Assembly (NCBI GenBank): GCA_018500065.2
Contig: JAHBAO020000234.1
Span: 1 to 16,487 of the forward strand
DNA: 16,487 nt
Source: Octadecabacter sp.
GTDB taxonomy: Bacteria; Pseudomonadota; Alphaproteobacteria; Rhodobacterales; Rhodobacteraceae
Reading direction: 5' to 3'
Shown piece after piece: positions 14,682-16,487 of this stretch; position 1 is the stretch's first letter; each line of letters opens with the position of its first letter. The position numbers and the translations under genes were made by a program. The notes beneath the pieces are model-generated. The model was not told where the DNA came from and did not search any database. It was given only the letters and a program-made list of their open reading frames with translations.

Positions 14682-16127
14682 TCATTTCAACACCTCCAAC
14701 ACAGACGCATCAAACTCAGGTCCCGCTTCCCAACGCGCCGTGCCCGCGACATCCGACACCTGCACACCCGCGGCATTCAAAACATCCCGAACACGGTCCG
14801 CCTCGCCCCAATCCTTCGCAACCCGCGCAGCACTACGTTCTTCAATCAAACGATCAATCACCGCACCGACCCAGTCGGGCAAAGCATCGCCGGTTTCAGC
14901 CACATCCAACACAGCCCAGTCATTCACCAGTCCTAGCGTTTCGAGCGCATGCGCCAAAGGCACCAGTCCCGCTGCAGTCTTGGCTTTGGCCAAAACATGC
15001 ATCCGTGAAATCGCTCCCGACGTGTTAAGATCGTTGCCAAGCACGCCCATGAATTCGACGTCCGCAGCCCAATCGCCAGACGCTTTCAGCTTTTCAACCG
15101 TGCCTGCCGAATACCCGTGCTTGCGCAGCACCTCAAACCAATCGGAAAGCATCTTTTCAGCTTCACCGCGCTTCACCTCGGTCCAGTCCATCGGCTTGCG
15201 GTAATGGGTCATCAAGAACACCAAACGGATCACTGCCCCATCAACCCCTTGATCAAGCAGGTCGCGCACGGTGAAGAAATTGCCCAATGACTTGGACATT
15301 TTCTTGCCCTCGACCTGTAGCATCTCGTTGTGCATCCAGACATTCGCGAACCCGTGACCAGCACAGGTCGACTGCGCGATCTCATTTTCGTGGTGTGGGA
15401 ATTGCAAATCATTGCCACCTCCGTGAATGTCAAATGTCTCGCCAAGCAAATCCAGCGCCATCGCGGAACATTCAATGTGCCAGCCCGGACGGCCACGCCC
15501 CCACGGGCTATCCCAACCGGGTTGCTCGTCCGTGCTGGGCTTCCAAAGCACGAAATCCATCGGGTCTTCTTTGAACGGCGCAATTTCAACCCGTGCTCCC
15601 GCGATCATATCATCAACGCTACGCCCAGACAGCGCGCCGTATTCTTCGTAAGACCGCACACGAAACAGCGCATGACCCTCAGCCTCGTAAGCATGACCTT
15701 TCGCAATCAGGTCCTCGATCATCGCGATCATCTGCGCGATGTAGGCAGTGGCACGCGGGGCCTCAGTTGGCTCCAAAGCACCCAGTGCATCCATATCCGC
15801 GCGATACCAACCAATCGTCTCGTCAGAACGCTGTGCAATCAACGCCTCAAGCGTCCCTGCAGCACCAGATTCCTGCCGTGCCAATGCTGTCGCGTTGATC
15901 TTGTCATCCACATCCGTAAAATTGCGCACATAGGTCACATGATCCGCGCCGTAGGTGGAGCGCAGTAACCGAAACAACGTATCAAACACGATCACAGGCC
16001 GCGCATTGCCCAGATGGGCACGATCATAGACCGTCGGCCCACAGACATACATGCGCACGTTATCTGGGTCGATCGGCTCAAACTCGACCTTTTTGCGAAC
16101 CGCGGTGTTAAATAGTCTCATCGTCAT
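14682..16127 (-). CDS. cysS: Cysteinyl-tRNA synthetase
   Basis: It charges tRNA-Cys with cysteine. The 481-residue product is a class I synthetase with zinc ligand C29 in MYVCGPTVYD, the HIGH-type motif HLGN (38-41), GRPGWHIECSAMA (212-224) with zinc ligand C220, PHHENEIAQS (244-253) with further zinc ligands, and KMSKS (276-280). The length is slightly above E. coli CysS (461). The start at ATG 16127 is preferred because GAGG (16134-16137) lies exactly 6 nt upstream. A TTG at 16139 overlaps that site, and ATG 16121 is the second-best choice. The preceding leader contains a Cys-codon-rich short reading frame and alternative hairpins, suggesting regulation by charged tRNA-Cys. Confidence 0.97.
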   Translation of the reverse strand: MTMRLFNTAVRKKVEFEPIDPDNVRMYVCGPTVYDRAHLGNARPVIVFDTLFRLLRSTYGADHVTYVRNFTDVDDKINATALARQESGAAGTLEALIAQRSDETIGWYRADMDALGALEPTEAPRATAYIAQMIAMIEDLIAKGHAYEAEGHALFRVRSYEEYGALSGRSVDDMIAGARVEIAPFKEDPMDFVLWKPSTDEQPGWDSPWGRGRPGWHIECSAMALDLLGETFDIHGGGNDLQFPHHENEIAQSTCAGHGFANVWMHNEMLQVEGKKMSKSLGNFFTVRDLLDQGVDGAVIRLVFLMTHYRKPMDWTEVKRGEAEKMLSDWFEVLRKHGYSAGTVEKLKASGDWAADVEFMGVLGNDLNTSGAISRMHVLAKAKTAAGLVPLAHALETLGLVNDWAVLDVAETGDALPDWVGAVIDRLIEERSAARVAKDWGEADRVRDVLNAAGVQVSDVAGTARWEAGPEFDASVLEVLK

Positions 16128-16140
16128 GTCATGCCTCAAG

Positions 16141-16213
16141 CGCAGGGGTTGCCCGCGGACTTAGCAAGTTCAACGACATGAGGAAACGTGAAAGAGCAGT
16201 CCGCGACTAAGTC
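16141..16213 (-). promoter_or_regulatory. Candidate attenuator: mutually exclusive hairpins in the cysS leader
   Basis: On the minus strand, arm A GACTTAG (16207-16213) and arm B CGCGGACT (16198-16205) both complement arm C CTAAGTCCGCG (16154-16164): A with C by 7 bp, B with C by 8 bp. These use overlapping parts of C, so only one can form. A third hairpin, CGCGGG-CAA-CCC plus GCG (16141-16157), competes for the end of C and finishes 3 nt before the cysS ribosome site. Arm A overlaps the leader peptide stop codon. No U-tract follows, so control might be translational or Rho-dependent. Predicted by eye only. Confidence 0.42.
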
Positions 16214-16253
16214 AGCAGGTAATACTGCAAGAAATGATGCAAATGCTCTTCAT
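16212..16253 (-). CDS. Predicted 13-residue Cys-rich leader peptide upstream of cysS
   Basis: The frame encodes MKSICIISCSITC, with cysteine (all TGC codons) at positions 5, 9 and 13, the last just before the TGA. Three Cys in thirteen residues is far above a normal frequency of about 1%, and the next gene downstream is the tRNA-Cys charging enzyme. It has no Shine-Dalgarno sequence, but the predicted promoter places transcription start about 1 nt before the ATG, so it could be translated as a leaderless message. The stop codon overlaps the first arm of the alternative hairpins. The arrangement is that of an amino-acid attenuation leader. It is short enough that chance cannot be excluded. Confidence 0.45.
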   Translation of the reverse strand: MKSICIISCSITC

Positions 16254-16260
16254 GCGAACT

Positions 16261-16289
16261 GCGTAGCCGCCCAACGCCCCGCCAGTCAA
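16261..16289 (-). promoter_or_regulatory. Predicted promoter of the cysS leader transcript
   Basis: On the minus strand, TTGACT (16284-16289), a 17-bp spacer and CTACGC (16261-16266) resemble the alphaproteobacterial TTGAC-N17-CTAnnn promoter. The predicted start is near 16254, immediately before the leader ATG at 16253. The -35 box includes the stop codon of the upstream DUF1697-like frame. The -10 box is weak. Confidence 0.42.
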
Positions 16290-16487
16290 CGCACCATTTG
16301 CGCCAGCATGTGCAGCGTGTTGGGGTGACGGGCCGTTGCTTGCACCCCAAGAACCTGATCCATCTTGGCCATCACCTTTGATCGCGCAACGCCGGACGGC
16401 GCATTAAGCCAAACACGCTTGCCCAGCACGACTAATTCATAAACGACCGAAAGGCCGACGCTGACGCGATTGAAGGCTACGTCCTAG
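16286..16487 (-). pseudogene. C-terminal fragment of a DUF1697-like protein with an in-frame stop
   Basis: A 65-codon frame (16289-16483) ends at TGA 16286-16288. It reads through GKRVWLNAPSGVARSKVMAK (residues 21-40) and then DQVLGVQATARHPNTLHML. This closely follows the C-terminal DUF1697 pattern of a 'vYL..P.G.grSKl' block followed by 'LGV.aTaRN..T...L'. Immediately upstream in the same frame is TAG (16484-16486), and there is no ATG before residue 38, so no intact DUF1697 protein can end here unless the frame shifts. Codon use looks coding. It is probably a truncated or frameshifted gene, but the window stops too soon to decide. DUF1697 function is unknown. Confidence 0.52.

Noticed and set aside
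1..16487. CRISPR arrays, insertion sequences, integrase or phage genes
   Set aside because: No regularly spaced repeats, transposase or integrase motifs, or target-site duplications were seen in either strand.

Overview
The window looks like chromosomal DNA of an alphaproteobacterium, most likely a Rhodobacterales (roseobacter-type) strain. The support is the moderately high GC, alphaproteobacterial-style promoters, the zwf-pgl-pgi set of the Entner-Doudoroff/oxidative pentose route, a hybrid CbiD/CobK cobalamin gene set, an NDUFAF6-like squalene/phytoene synthase homologue behind citramalate synthase, and very tight gene packing with many ATGA/GTGA stop-start overlaps. This is inference from protein and layout features; no database search was possible.

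Layout. 1-31 is the arginine-rich tail of an upstream gene. 98-171 is tRNA-Gly(CCC), followed 25 nt later by a RidA-family gene and an overlapping acyl-CoA thioesterase gene (+). 1008-4737 (-) is the operon zwf-pgl-pgi, with a perfect LacI-type palindrome at the predicted zwf transcription start. 4846-5460 (-) is a conserved HNH endonuclease with its own predicted promoter. 5574-8648 (-) is a translationally coupled chain cbiD-cobK-DNA glycosylase-carboxylesterase. 8745-12184 (+) runs divergently: cobA, cobB and an MFS permease. 12181-14549 (-) is cimA followed by the NDUFAF6-like gene, coupled by GTGA. 14578-14670 holds terminator-like and GCA-loop hairpins. 14682-16127 (-) is cysS. 16128-16289 is the cysS leader region, and 16286-16487 (-) is the C-terminal part of a DUF1697-like reading frame with an in-frame stop at the window edge.

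How the genes work together. Zwf, Pgl and Pgi interconvert glucose-6-P, fructose-6-P and 6-phosphogluconate. CobA, CbiD, CobK and CobB are four steps of corrin-ring construction from uroporphyrinogen III to the a,c-diamide. CimA feeds 2-oxobutyrate for isoleucine synthesis. CysS charges tRNA-Cys.

Most of the window is housekeeping. The most interesting candidate for an undescribed system is the cysS leader: a predicted, essentially leaderless 13-codon peptide gene with three Cys codons, whose stop codon runs into RNA segments that can form mutually exclusive hairpins before the cysS Shine-Dalgarno sequence. This resembles a cysteine-sensing attenuator, but no classical U-tract terminator is visible and the idea needs testing.
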